Source: a virus | Virus record (IMG/VR): IMGVR_UViG_3300044712_001016 | Coordinates: 1-39,532 of that record | Length of the DNA stretch: 39,532 nt | Reading direction: 5' to 3' (one strand) | Shown: in pieces, positions 32,161-39,532 of the stretch | How the letters are laid out: each line of letters starts with the position of its first letter | How positions within the stretch are numbered: the first letter of the stretch is position 1 | Translations under genes and position numbers: made by a program | The notes under the pieces: generated by a model | What the model was told of the DNA's origin: nothing | Seen by the model: the letters and a program-made list of their open reading frames with translations, nothing else | Databases searched by the model: none

Positions 32161-33482
32161 AGTTCCTTATTTTCTCACCACATGGAGACGCCGCCGGACT
32201 TGCATATAGAATCCAACAGGAAGGAAATGACGTCACGCTTTATATCCCAGAAGAGCAAGCAAAGCCAACCCTGGAAGGAATTATCCCGCAAGTGAACTCG
32301 GTCCAGGCAGGACTCGCAAAGAACCCAGACGTCGTCCTTTTTGACATGGTCGGATATGGAGACATCGCCGTACGGATGAAAAAACTAGGGTACAAAGTCA
32401 TAGGCTCAGGATCAATGCTTAAAGGCGACCACGTCCAAGACAAAATGGAACTAGACCGAGCATACGGTGAAAAAGTCATGAGGACCGGAAACATCCTCAC
32501 ACCGGAAACCATAGAATACTCATCCGCAAAAGACGCAATCAAGTTCGTCAAAGAACGAAAGAAAACCTACGTCATTAAACCCAACGGAAATAAAAATCCG
32601 TTTACAACTTACGTCCCAACAGATAACGAAGACACCATCGAACACCTTAAAAACCTCGAAACAAAAGGATCGTTCATCCTACAGGAAAAAATCGAAGGAA
32701 TAGAAATCTCAACCGAGATGTGGTTTTCAAAAGGGAAACCGATCTATCCAGCAAACGGAACAATGGAAACAAAAAAGTTTCTGGTAGGAGACCTGGGACC
32801 CAACACAGGCTGCCAAACCTCGCTTGTTTGGTTTTACGAAAAGAAAGAACCAAAGATCGTCCAAACAACCCTCAAAAAACTTTACACCTTTATGGACTTG
32901 GTTCAGTACACCGGACCCATCGACATCAACTGCATTGTCTCAAGCAAAGACCACAAACCATACGGTATAGAATGGACAGCGCGCCCAGGTTACTCTGCCA
33001 TTTACGCCATGATCCGTCTTTTAGACTTAAAGAAAATGGATCTTTCAGAACACCTTTATGGAATCGCAACAGGAGAAATCAAAGAATGGTCCATTAAACC
33101 AGGATTCGGATACTCAATGCGAGTATCAATCCCGCCCTACCCTTTAGCAATTCAAAACGATAAATTAAGAAATGATCTCTTTAAACATACCGAAGGATTA
33201 AAAATCTCAAATTATGACGACTCTTTTGTACCTTTAGACGTCAGGAAAAAAGATGATGGATTTGAAAGCGCCGGAATTGATGGAGTAATCGGAGAAATCA
33301 CAGGATACGGACTCACCATCGAAGAAGCCAAGAACGACGCTCATTCACGATTTAAACGTCTAAATGTGCCTCAAAAACAGGCGCGATTAGACGGCTGGAA
33401 GAAACCTATCAAGGACTTAGAAACATTGAAGGCATGGGGATTTGAAATGCCGGAAGTGAACAAAGGAGACAATCATGAGTAA
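32157..33482 (+). CDS. ATP-grasp enzyme, PurD (GARS)-like
   Basis: 441 residues, near the length of PurD. The N-terminal domain begins FLIFSPHGDAAGLAYRIQQEG. The ATP-grasp core has YVIKPNGNKNPF, FILQEKIEGIEISTEMWFS, a GDLGPNTGCQTS loop like the GPNTGG loop of glycinamide ribonucleotide synthetase, and GPIDINCIVSSKD with EWTARPGY. It should ligate a carboxylate to an amine using ATP, but the substrate is unknown and classical PurD residues may differ. It overlaps the ejection protein gene by four bases, so it belongs to the virion module, not a purine operon. Confidence 0.75.
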   Translation: MKFLIFSPHGDAAGLAYRIQQEGNDVTLYIPEEQAKPTLEGIIPQVNSVQAGLAKNPDVVLFDMVGYGDIAVRMKKLGYKVIGSGSMLKGDHVQDKMELDRAYGEKVMRTGNILTPETIEYSSAKDAIKFVKERKKTYVIKPNGNKNPFTTYVPTDNEDTIEHLKNLETKGSFILQEKIEGIEISTEMWFSKGKPIYPANGTMETKKFLVGDLGPNTGCQTSLVWFYEKKEPKIVQTTLKKLYTFMDLVQYTGPIDINCIVSSKDHKPYGIEWTARPGYSAIYAMIRLLDLKKMDLSEHLYGIATGEIKEWSIKPGFGYSMRVSIPPYPLAIQNDKLRNDLFKHTEGLKISNYDDSFVPLDVRKKDDGFESAGIDGVIGEITGYGLTIEEAKNDAHSRFKRLNVPQKQARLDGWKKPIKDLETLKAWGFEMPEVNKGDNHE

Positions 33483-33978
33483 TTTTCCTACGACTTTAGA
33501 CGATAATAATTCTCTGTTTTTACTTGCCAATCAAGTAAAATCATACCTCGATGGTACTATGGACACCACAGGAGGAAACAACAGCCAGGCCTCAGCGATT
33601 GACCTTGTAGACGGAACAGACTTCCCATCTACTGGAGGATACATAATGATCGGATCAGAACTCCTAAGCTACACCACAAAATCAACCAATAAACTGACCG
33701 GAGTTACAAGAGCATATGGAGGCACAACAGGAGCGATCCACAGGGATGGTTCCCTGGTTAAAATGGTAGTTATGGCCGAATATCACAACGCTTTGAAAGA
33801 TGCTATAATTGCCATTGAAACAGCGCTCGGTACCACGACTACAAGAAACTGGGTTAAAAGATTTACAGACGCAACAGAACCAACAACCGGAATGCTTGCT
33901 GGGGATATTTGGACCCCTTCAACAGAAGCCGCTCAATATGTTTATTCGGGCTCAAAATGGAACGTTATCGGAGGATAA
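33475..33978 (+). CDS. tail or fibre-associated structural protein
   Basis: 167 residues, overlapping the ATP-grasp gene by eight bases, with AAAGGAGACA before the ATG. Gly/Thr-rich beta pattern (GGYIMIGSELLSYTTKSTN, GVTRAYGGTTGAIHRDGS), ending in AAQYVYSGSKWNVIGG. This type of unit is common in phage fibre and baseplate attachment proteins. It precedes the large fibre gene directly. Confidence 0.65.
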   Translation: MSNFPTTLDDNNSLFLLANQVKSYLDGTMDTTGGNNSQASAIDLVDGTDFPSTGGYIMIGSELLSYTTKSTNKLTGVTRAYGGTTGAIHRDGSLVKMVVMAEYHNALKDAIIAIETALGTTTTRNWVKRFTDATEPTTGMLAGDIWTPSTEAAQYVYSGSKWNVIGG

Positions 33979-33979
33979 A

Positions 33980-36280
33980 ATGAAAAAATTAATCTTGGCA
34001 TTATTTATAACCGCCTCAATCTCAACAATTGTACAAGCAGGAATTTTCTATGATTCCCCATCCTATTCAACAGCAACCAATAAAGCAAATATGGGACTTG
34101 TTGGAAATTTTCACTTCTACAAATCCACAAGCGATAAAACTTATGAGACTGTAATCGGATCAACACAAGGAATAATCGCTTCAACCGTCAGCGCCACAAA
34201 CATCATCCTGGCAACTACAACTTTAAAAAGTAGGATTGATAATTTAGATTTATCTACAAAATCACTTACTGAGGGAAACGCTACTTCTTATATTAGAAGT
34301 GATGGAACCTTTCTATCTGGACAATCTTTTAAAGTTTCTTCTGGAACTTTATCTGATAAATTAACAGTTGGTTCTACACTTTATGTAGATACAATGGATG
34401 AAAATACTGTTGGCAATGGTGTATTGATTAATAATCATCTTCAATATTCTAATGGCATACTTGGGCAACCTATTTATATTGACAATGCGGACGGAACGAT
34501 TACTGTTGGAATAACTACGGCTATCATTCAAAATAACGCAGATTATCTTGGTGGTTGTAAACTAATCCATGTGGCTACTAGAACTTTATCGCTAACTCAA
34601 AATTCATTAAATTATGTTGTGATTAATTGGAATAGTGGCAGTCCCCAATATGAAATTGCTGCAGATAGAAATTTAATTACCCAGTCAGACATAATTCCAG
34701 TATTTAGAATTTATGCTAAAAATAATACTGTTGAGTATATAATGAATTATGGGATAGTTGGATTAGGGAATATTCCAAAAAACAATGATCGTCTTATTCG
34801 ATTGAGAGGAATAGAGAAAGAAGATGGGTTAGTTTTAACGTCTACCTCAAATTCTTCTGTTGTTGTTTCTGAAGGTCACGCATGGTTTGGGTTAAAAAGA
34901 TACACCTCTGATTCTTTTTTCTCCACAAGTCCAGCAACCTGCAAGATGGAATTAGTTAGTTATAACAACGGTTCTTGGGGTTCATATTCAACTACAACTT
35001 ATCCGACAGACATTTATCAAGGAACGGCTGGAACTACCACATTAACGTCTAATAGATATGCAATTATATGGGTGTGGAAAAACATTTTAGATTGTGAAGT
35101 GGACTTTCAATTAGGAACTGGAGATTATACTCTAGCACAAGCAATTGCAAGTTTAATTCCATCAAACAGACCTACATTTTTAACAGGGTTTTACGTTCCA
35201 ATTGGAAGAATCATTATTCAAAAAGGACAAACTGTTCCGTATTCTGTTGAAGCTTATGATGCTAAAAGCGGAGCATTGGTATCAGCTGGAATCACTTCTC
35301 ATCCAAATTTAACAGAACTTGCATATCCACAATCTGGTCATACTGGGTTTATTTCAACGACTACCTTTAACTTATTTAAATCTTCATTTGAAATTACTTC
35401 AGCAAATATTTCTTCTTTAACAGTAATTGGAACGATAACAAGCACTAATGGATTTGTTGGTGGTAAATCAACAATAACAGTTGGAGGAATTGTTACTGAT
35501 AAAATAACTTTTGCAGATGGAACTTACTTCACATCTGCTACATTTTCAGGCGGTGGCAGTGGTACAACTTACGTTTCATCAACTCACCCATTTTTAACTT
35601 ATGTTGTAATTTCGAGTGTGGCAACAGATAATGACAAAATATATATTTCAGCAAAACTACGACTAGGAAGCAGTGCGTTAAATTTCACAACGGTATGTGC
35701 TTTGAATATAACTGGAATCGGAGGTGCTGAGTCTGCTGAACAAGCGAGTACACTTTACAATTTATGGCTAGGATATAAAAGTGGCACATTTTCAGTATTG
35801 GCTTCAGCATACGCAAATGATGTACCAACGACTGATGGATATTACTGGATAAAAGTAGGACAAATTTACAACGATGGGACTTCAAATATTACTAAAATAA
35901 ATTCAAATGGTGGTAAAAAATATACTCTAAATACTCACTTGCAATTATTCTCAGGAGACCCATTGTCCACATATTCAGATATAGATTTAAACGGAATACT
36001 TCCTCCAAATACATCTAGAGCTTATTTTCATGTAACAGTTGGTTCTAATGGTGGAGACATAGGCGGTATTCATTTGAAATTCAAAAACCAAATCGCAATT
36101 GCTGAGGGCGGTGCTGACGATTCGTCAAAAATACTAATCTATGCAGTTGGAACGACGGGAGATTATGTTTCACAAAATGTTGACTTATCTCCAATAGATT
36201 CTTTAATACTTCAATTTCAAGAAACGAACTCAGATACAGATTTTCTTTATATTCAGCTTTTAGGGTACGAGGTACAATAA
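33980..36280 (+). CDS. large tail fibre with N-terminal signal peptide
   Basis: 766 residues from ATG 33980, with GGAGG at 33969-33973; longer in-frame starts lie inside the previous gene. Residues 1-20 (KKLILALFITASISTIVQAG) look like a Sec signal peptide with an Ala-x-Gly-type cleavage region. The rest is Ser/Thr/Gly beta-repeat with SSLTVIGTITSTNGFVGG, TVGGIVTDKITFADGTYF and a compact C-terminal domain. From about 34200 the DNA changes to an AT-rich style, consistent with exchange of the receptor-binding part. Confidence 0.75.
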   Translation: MKKLILALFITASISTIVQAGIFYDSPSYSTATNKANMGLVGNFHFYKSTSDKTYETVIGSTQGIIASTVSATNIILATTTLKSRIDNLDLSTKSLTEGNATSYIRSDGTFLSGQSFKVSSGTLSDKLTVGSTLYVDTMDENTVGNGVLINNHLQYSNGILGQPIYIDNADGTITVGITTAIIQNNADYLGGCKLIHVATRTLSLTQNSLNYVVINWNSGSPQYEIAADRNLITQSDIIPVFRIYAKNNTVEYIMNYGIVGLGNIPKNNDRLIRLRGIEKEDGLVLTSTSNSSVVVSEGHAWFGLKRYTSDSFFSTSPATCKMELVSYNNGSWGSYSTTTYPTDIYQGTAGTTTLTSNRYAIIWVWKNILDCEVDFQLGTGDYTLAQAIASLIPSNRPTFLTGFYVPIGRIIIQKGQTVPYSVEAYDAKSGALVSAGITSHPNLTELAYPQSGHTGFISTTTFNLFKSSFEITSANISSLTVIGTITSTNGFVGGKSTITVGGIVTDKITFADGTYFTSATFSGGGSGTTYVSSTHPFLTYVVISSVATDNDKIYISAKLRLGSSALNFTTVCALNITGIGGAESAEQASTLYNLWLGYKSGTFSVLASAYANDVPTTDGYYWIKVGQIYNDGTSNITKINSNGGKKYTLNTHLQLFSGDPLSTYSDIDLNGILPPNTSRAYFHVTVGSNGGDIGGIHLKFKNQIAIAEGGADDSSKILIYAVGTTGDYVSQNVDLSPIDSLILQFQETNSDTDFLYIQLLGYEVQ

Positions 36281-36281
36281 C

Positions 36282-36734
36282 ATGAAAAAAACATTATTAA
36301 GTTTATTTTTTATATTCACAGTTTCTTACGGGTATTCCTATACCGTCACTTACGATACAACGACCTATGATTTAACAGGTAAAATTATTCAAAATACCAT
36401 GAGTCAGGAAAACATAGATGAGTTAACATCGAAAGGTCAGTCATTTGAATATGTGCAAAATTCAACAACTGTAGCAAAAGAAAATTACAAATATCTAAAG
36501 TTTAACCCAATTACTAAGACTGTTTATAAAAAGACAGCAGAAGAGATTGCGATTATAGATACCCCGACATATCGAGAACTAAGAAAAAAAGAATATCCCA
36601 ATGACGGTGATCAGTTAGATGTAATTATGAAGACGTTTGACTATATGCGAAAAAATGGTACAGACGTCGGAAAAGAATGTGAGGCGTGGATTAGTTCATG
36701 TACGGCAGTTAAAGCGAAATATCCTAAACGTTAA
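36282..36734 (+). CDS. fibre-cassette protein with signal peptide and phage-tail DQLD motif
   Basis: 150 residues, starting two bases after the fibre stop. Residues 1-19 (KKTLLSLFFIFTVSYGYS) are a probable signal peptide. The C-terminal part has YRELRKKEYPNDGDQLDVIMK, a motif frequent in small tail proteins and fibre chaperones, then CEAWISSCTAVK with two Cys. AT-rich like the fibre. Possibly a fibre-associated factor acting outside the cytoplasm. Confidence 0.6.
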   Translation: MKKTLLSLFFIFTVSYGYSYTVTYDTTTYDLTGKIIQNTMSQENIDELTSKGQSFEYVQNSTTVAKENYKYLKFNPITKTVYKKTAEEIAIIDTPTYRELRKKEYPNDGDQLDVIMKTFDYMRKNGTDVGKECEAWISSCTAVKAKYPKR

Positions 36735-36740
36735 ACTAAG

Positions 36741-37007
36741 ATGATATTTATAATAGAATTATTAAACGATATTTGGGCTAAAGGAAACGGAAAAAAGAAA
36801 TATATTTTTACGATAATTCTTTTAGTAATAACTGGATTTGGATACTATGTTTTTGCCAGAGAGTGTAAACAGAATTTAAGGATTGCAAGAGTTGAAAAGA
36901 AGGTAAAACACCTGCCAAAAATGCAAAGACAATTGACAGCAATATGCGATAAATTAGGAGTACCAAAAGAAACAAATAGATTTAGTGATGAAGAAGAAGA
37001 ATATTAA
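36741..37007 (+). CDS. single-span membrane protein, possible spanin or lysis accessory
   Basis: Eighty-eight residues. Residues about 21-38 (YIFTIILLVITGFGYYVF) are a membrane segment after a basic flank. The remainder is a basic then acidic helix (ARVEKKVKHLPKMQRQL) ending in DEEEEY. Layout resembles i-spanin or Rz-like proteins, with one N-terminal span and a coiled periplasmic part, and the gene is just ahead of the lysis enzymes. No strong ribosome binding site is seen. A holin role is also possible. Confidence 0.5.
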   Translation: MIFIIELLNDIWAKGNGKKKYIFTIILLVITGFGYYVFARECKQNLRIARVEKKVKHLPKMQRQLTAICDKLGVPKETNRFSDEEEEY

Positions 37008-37069
37008 AATAATGGGTCACAAAACAGTTCGAGCGATTAGTACAAAGATGTTAAAAAGGAGTAAATAAA

Positions 37070-37654
37070 ATGGTTATTAAAAATTTATTTTTATCTATTC
37101 TTAACAGATTCTCTCCAAAGACATCCCCAGAACCTAAAAAAGAAATCCCACTGTACAATTTTAATCTTGTCAACGAATTAAAAATGCTATCCGAAAAAGA
37201 ATTCATAGAAATCGTTAAACCAATCGCTTTAAAAATTGCAGAAGATATGAAAATCAATGCCTGGGTCGCCATGTCTCAGGCAGCACACGAAAGCCGGAAC
37301 GGTAACTCTCAGCTCGCTCGCGTCGCTTTGAACCTATTCGGGATCAAAGCGACCGAAAGCTGGGCATCATCCGGAGGCGCCATGATGTCATTTAACACCG
37401 GAGAACACATCAAAGGAAAAGATTTAATGGTCCAGGACGCATTCCGAGTTTATGATTCCTGGGCGCATAGCTTCCTAGACTGGGCAAAACTTATGCAGAA
37501 ACCGATCTATAAAAAAGCTTTTGAGTATATGCAGAAAGAAGAAGACGGAATCTTTGCAATTAAGGAGATCGCAAGGGCAGGATATGCCACCGATCCACAC
37601 TATGCTGAGAAAGTGATAGAGACGTACCTAAAACTAACAGGAGGAAATGTATGA
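37070..37654 (+). CDS. peptidoglycan hydrolase, glucosaminidase/FlgJ-like
   Basis: 194 residues with AAAAGGAGTAAA before the ATG. The lysozyme-like core reads AWVAMSQAAHESRNGNSQLA with the probable catalytic E74, then LNLFGIKA, and a DAFRVYDSWAHSFLDWAKLM helix, characteristic of the glucosaminidase family. Residues 1-14 are weakly hydrophobic and might act as a signal-arrest anchor. It would cut glycan strands at lysis and lies first in the lysis block, joined by ATGA overlap to the Pal-like gene. Confidence 0.82.
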   Translation: MVIKNLFLSILNRFSPKTSPEPKKEIPLYNFNLVNELKMLSEKEFIEIVKPIALKIAEDMKINAWVAMSQAAHESRNGNSQLARVALNLFGIKATESWASSGGAMMSFNTGEHIKGKDLMVQDAFRVYDSWAHSFLDWAKLMQKPIYKKAFEYMQKEEDGIFAIKEIARAGYATDPHYAEKVIETYLKLTGGNV

Positions 37655-38250
37655 AGAAAAAAATAGTAGTAATGTCGTTATGCCTGCTTTTTGTTGGATG
37701 TGTTAACACCAAAAAAAACAAAAAACAAATCAACGAACTTAAATCAACCATTGCCCAACAACAGGACATCATTAATGGACAGAAGGAAATCATCAAAAAC
37801 TTAGAAGATAACCCAATCGTTATCGAAAAGGAAAAAGAGGTCATTAAAACCATCAACTCGGTCGAATACGTTCAACCTGTGCGATCCCAGCAAGTGATTC
37901 ACGATGACAAACTAGAATTTGAGAACATTCCGTTTGAATTTGACAAATACTCGGTATCCCCAAAGGCCATCCCAATCATTAATGAGTCAATAAATACCCT
38001 TAAAGACAACATGATGACTACCGTATTGATAGAAGGACGAGCGGATGAAAGAGGAACCGAGGAGTACAACTATGCTCTTGGATTAGCCCGCGCAGAACAA
38101 GTAAAGCAAGTTTTGGTCAAGAATGGTATTAGAGCCGGAAGACTTAAAACGATCTCATTGGGATTTAGCGAACCCATCTGCAGAGGAAAATCTGATCAAT
38201 GTTATGATAAGAACCGCGTAGTCTGTATACGCGAAATCTCATTTAAATGA
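37651..38250 (+). CDS. OmpA/Pal-like peptidoglycan-binding lipoprotein
   Basis: 199 residues. A lipoprotein signal with lipobox LFVGC (C17) is followed by a coiled-coil linker (QINELKSTIAQQQDIINGQ) and an OmpA-C domain: IPFEFDKYSV, then IEGRADERGTEEYNYALGLARAEQV with the Asp and Arg that bind diaminopimelate. Cys in the last 30 residues are extra. Such a protein ties outer membrane to wall in diderm hosts. In a lysis operon it could act as a spanin-like or Pal-competing factor. The call is firm, the role inferred. Confidence 0.82.
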   Translation: MKKKIVVMSLCLLFVGCVNTKKNKKQINELKSTIAQQQDIINGQKEIIKNLEDNPIVIEKEKEVIKTINSVEYVQPVRSQQVIHDDKLEFENIPFEFDKYSVSPKAIPIINESINTLKDNMMTTVLIEGRADERGTEEYNYALGLARAEQVKQVLVKNGIRAGRLKTISLGFSEPICRGKSDQCYDKNRVVCIREISFK

Positions 38251-38432
38251 CAATCTGGGACCTCCTGCCGAAAAAGATATTAATAAAAATTCGCTGGAGG
38301 TTCTCAGCAACCGGATATGTCAATAAAAGCAAAAGCCATAGAGTGGATCATTCGCGGAATTTACTCGAACAACAAAATCCACCACTCCATAGCCATGACA
38401 GCAGTAAAGATCAAAGCAAAACAAATCAGTAA
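38247..38432 (+). CDS. possible 61-residue frame overlapping the holin 5' region
   Basis: ATG 38247 overlaps the Pal-like stop and the TAA at 38430-38432 abuts the AAGGAGG of the inner holin start at 38446, an arrangement typical of real genes here. However, its second half (from about residue 28) is rich in His, Asn, Gln and Ser and reads like a shifted frame of the alternative gene from 38317. Only one of the two upstream frames may be used, or the two may be linked by frameshifting. Confidence 0.25.
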   Translation: MTIWDLLPKKILIKIRWRFSATGYVNKSKSHRVDHSRNLLEQQNPPLHSHDSSKDQSKTNQ

Positions 38433-38628
38433 GGAGGTTTTTCCAATGGATTCAAAAAGCAAATGGAAGTCAAAAGCAGTATGGGCAGCGATTATAGCAG
38501 CCATTCTTGGAGCAATCCAGCCAGTTTCTGCAGCTTTAGGACACCCGATCGTAGTTCCGACATGGGTATATGAAGTTTTAGCCGCTTTTGGGCTTTACGC
38601 CATCAGGGACGCCCAGGGACTTAAATGA
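38317..38628 (+). CDS. holin candidate with two possible starts
   Basis: 103 residues from 38317, or 60 residues from ATG 38446, which has AAGGAGG at 38431-38437 and is likely the main start. The shorter form has two hydrophobic stretches (AVWAAIIAAILGAIQPVSA and WVYEVLAAFGLYAI) with a short linker and charged N terminus, like small class II holins. The extra N-terminal 43 residues (KAKAIEWIIRGIYSNNKIHH) show the codon style of this phage, so a long form may also exist. It precedes the endopeptidase gene by four-base overlap. Confidence 0.65.
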   Translation: MSIKAKAIEWIIRGIYSNNKIHHSIAMTAVKIKAKQISKEVFPMDSKSKWKSKAVWAAIIAAILGAIQPVSAALGHPIVVPTWVYEVLAAFGLYAIRDAQGLK

Positions 38629-39110
38629 CCTACCAGGAACTGATCCGACAACTCCGGCCAGGAGACGTCTTAGTTTACAACACCAGGAGCTTCTTCGGAT
38701 GGCTCATCAGCTTTAAAACCTGGCACAGTATCACCCACGTTGAAGTTTATGCCGGAGATGAACTCGCAATAGCCGCCAGGACAGCCGGAGTAAACGTCTA
38801 CAAGATAGAAACACAAAACCTTGTAGGCGTTTATAGACCAAACCAACCATTCAATTTTGAAGCAGGAATGGAATGGTTCAATAAAGAAGCGCGTTACCAA
38901 AAATACGACTGGAAAGGAATCCTGGGATTTATTAGAGTAGTCCCAGGAGGAGACAGGACCAAACAATTCTGCTCAGAACTCATGACCCGATTCTGCCGAA
39001 AAGAAGGACTAGACCCATTCCCCCGCGAAGACGCGGACAAGATAGCCCCTTTCCAAATCACCATAAGCCCCTACTTCGATAAAGTCTTAGACTTCACAAA
39101 AAAAACTTGA
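38625..39110 (+). CDS. YiiX-like permuted NlpC/P60 cysteine peptidase
   Basis: 161 residues, overlapping the holin stop as ATGA. Key residues are H38 in WHSITHVEVYAG and C116 in TKQFCSELM, in the His-before-Cys order that marks permuted NlpC/P60 domains, with an early RPGDVLVY motif. The enzyme likely cuts a peptide or amide bond of the wall or of lipid-linked substrates at lysis. Virion-associated variants exist. A weak promoter (39107) overlaps its stop. Confidence 0.78.
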   Translation: MTYQELIRQLRPGDVLVYNTRSFFGWLISFKTWHSITHVEVYAGDELAIAARTAGVNVYKIETQNLVGVYRPNQPFNFEAGMEWFNKEARYQKYDWKGILGFIRVVPGGDRTKQFCSELMTRFCRKEGLDPFPREDADKIAPFQITISPYFDKVLDFTKKT

Positions 39111-39136
39111 CATCCTAAAAACTAATTTAGTAAACT
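39107..39136 (+). promoter_or_regulatory. promoter of the structured RNA
   Basis: TTGACA (39107-39112) and TAAACT (39131-39136, four of six matches) at 18-base spacing, with transcription expected near 39143, one base before the closing stem of the RNA. ACTAA-T-TTAGT (39121-39131) is a perfect 11-base palindrome between the boxes and may be an operator. It is unlike the operator in P2. Confidence 0.55.
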
Positions 39137-39143
39137 CCACACC

Positions 39144-39325
39144 ACAAGGGACAAGGCGCTGGCGAGCGCAAAATTCCGAAAGGATGATAGAGTAACTACC
39201 CGAGGGTGAAACGTACCTTAGAAGAGGGAAACCCCTTATGAAATACGCTCATAGCGATTTTAACGAATGTAGCAGTTAAATCGAGAAAAACAGCAAACTG
39301 GGCAGAGTCCCTTGTTTCTTCTTTT
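39144..39325 (+). ncRNA. compact multi-helix non-coding RNA, about 180 nt
   Basis: A nine-base closing stem (39144-39152 with 39307-39315) encloses several local helices. These are GCGCT/AGCGC (39156-39169), a GAAA-capped stem (39175-39184), a five-pair stem around 39203-39219, GAGGG/CCCTT with AAAC loop (39224-39237), and CGATTT(T)AAC with GTTAAATCG (39255-39283). A U-rich tail (39315-39325) follows the closing stem. Its own promoter starts exactly at the stem and no ORF covers it. I do not recognise it as tRNA, tmRNA, 6S, RNase P or a known riboswitch. A trans-acting or packaging RNA is possible. Confidence 0.6.
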
Positions 39326-39327
39326 AT

Positions 39328-39532
39328 ATGAACCAATTAACAGCAAGCATAGACCGAGAATTCAGACAGCGAATGGAGCTACACAAAGAAAGCTTCAAAG
39401 CGCATAGAGATGAACTGCGGAGAAAAACAAAAGAAAGATGGGACATGATAAAAAAATTAAATAAAAATTTCAGAAAAAGAAAACACAGAAGTAGAAACAA
39501 AAAAACTAAAAACAGATTTGAGTATAGAAGTA
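39328..39532 (+). CDS. 5' part of the basic hypothetical protein spanning the junction
   Basis: ATG 39328 lies directly after the structured RNA and has no ribosome binding site. The frame reaches the end of the window in codon 69 and continues at 128-153, giving 76 residues in total, mostly Lys, Arg and Glu. It could also start at ATG 39373. Strong charge bias in A-rich DNA makes the coding call weak. Confidence 0.35.
   Translation, partial: MNQLTASIDREFRQRMELHKESFKAHRDELRRKTKERWDMIKKLNKNFRKRKHRSRNKKTKNRFEYRS
39406..39532. repeat. terminal direct repeat, right copy
   Basis: Identical to 1-127. One copy should be removed before any gene count; the sequence is then a 39405-bp circle. Confidence 0.95.

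Noticed and set aside
37012-37068. An 18-codon frame before the glucosaminidase gene
   Set aside because: Very short, no ribosome binding site, and it contains the ribosome binding site of the next gene.
1-39532. CRISPR arrays, insertion sequences, integrase or attachment sites
   Set aside because: I found no regularly spaced repeats, transposase or recombinase motifs.

Overview
The window is one essentially complete tailed-phage genome. Its first 127 bases (1-127) recur exactly as its last 127 bases (39406-39532), so it is a circular or circularly permuted molecule of 39405 bp opened at an arbitrary point. A reading frame runs across the junction. Every gene I can support lies on the + strand. 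The phage looks like a short-tailed virus (podovirus-like): there is a large terminase, a large portal, an N4-gp56-like capsid protein and a P22-gp10-like tail-hub protein, plus very large ejection-type proteins and no tape measure, tail tube or sheath. The host is most likely a diderm bacterium, because the lysis module carries an OmpA/Pal-like lipoprotein with a lipobox. I cannot name the host. Stop codons are used normally and no tRNA or integrase is visible. I also see no DNA polymerase or helicase, so replication probably depends on the host.

Layout. (1) 154-368: a control region with a strong promoter, a leaderless 37-codon frame and two intrinsic-terminator hairpins ahead of the early genes. 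(2) 369-8390: early recombination and replication genes: RecT-like annealing protein, two PD-(D/E)XK nucleases, a coiled-coil partner, an HTH replication-type protein, a C5 cytosine methyltransferase, an HNH nuclease and a RusA resolvase, with several small unknowns. A structured non-coding stretch lies at about 7470-7649. (3) 8413-10914: an accessory block of unknown genes with a different base composition. (4) 10911-12755: a second leaderless promoter drives a ribbon-helix-helix-like protein and a ParB-methyltransferase fusion, followed by small zinc-binding proteins. (5) 12765-33978: the packaging and virion operon: terminases, portal, scaffold, capsid, adaptor, three tandem collar-domain paralogues, tail hub, ejection proteins including one of 1465 residues, and an ATP-grasp enzyme. 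(6) 33980-37007: a fibre cassette of differing composition whose proteins carry signal peptides. (7) 37070-39110: lysis genes: glucosaminidase-like enzyme, Pal-like lipoprotein, holin candidate and a permuted NlpC/P60 (YiiX-like) peptidase. (8) 39107-39325: a promoter and a compact multi-helix RNA of about 180 nt with a terminator-like end, resembling nothing I can name.

The strongest leads for something undescribed are the free-standing structured RNA (39144-39325), the early leader in which a leaderless peptide frame is threaded through tandem terminators (216-369), a 61-residue internal duplication flanking a toxin-like insert in the ejection protein (29215-30132), the tandem collar paralogues with variable inserts (21055-23064), and virion-module proteins carrying export signals.
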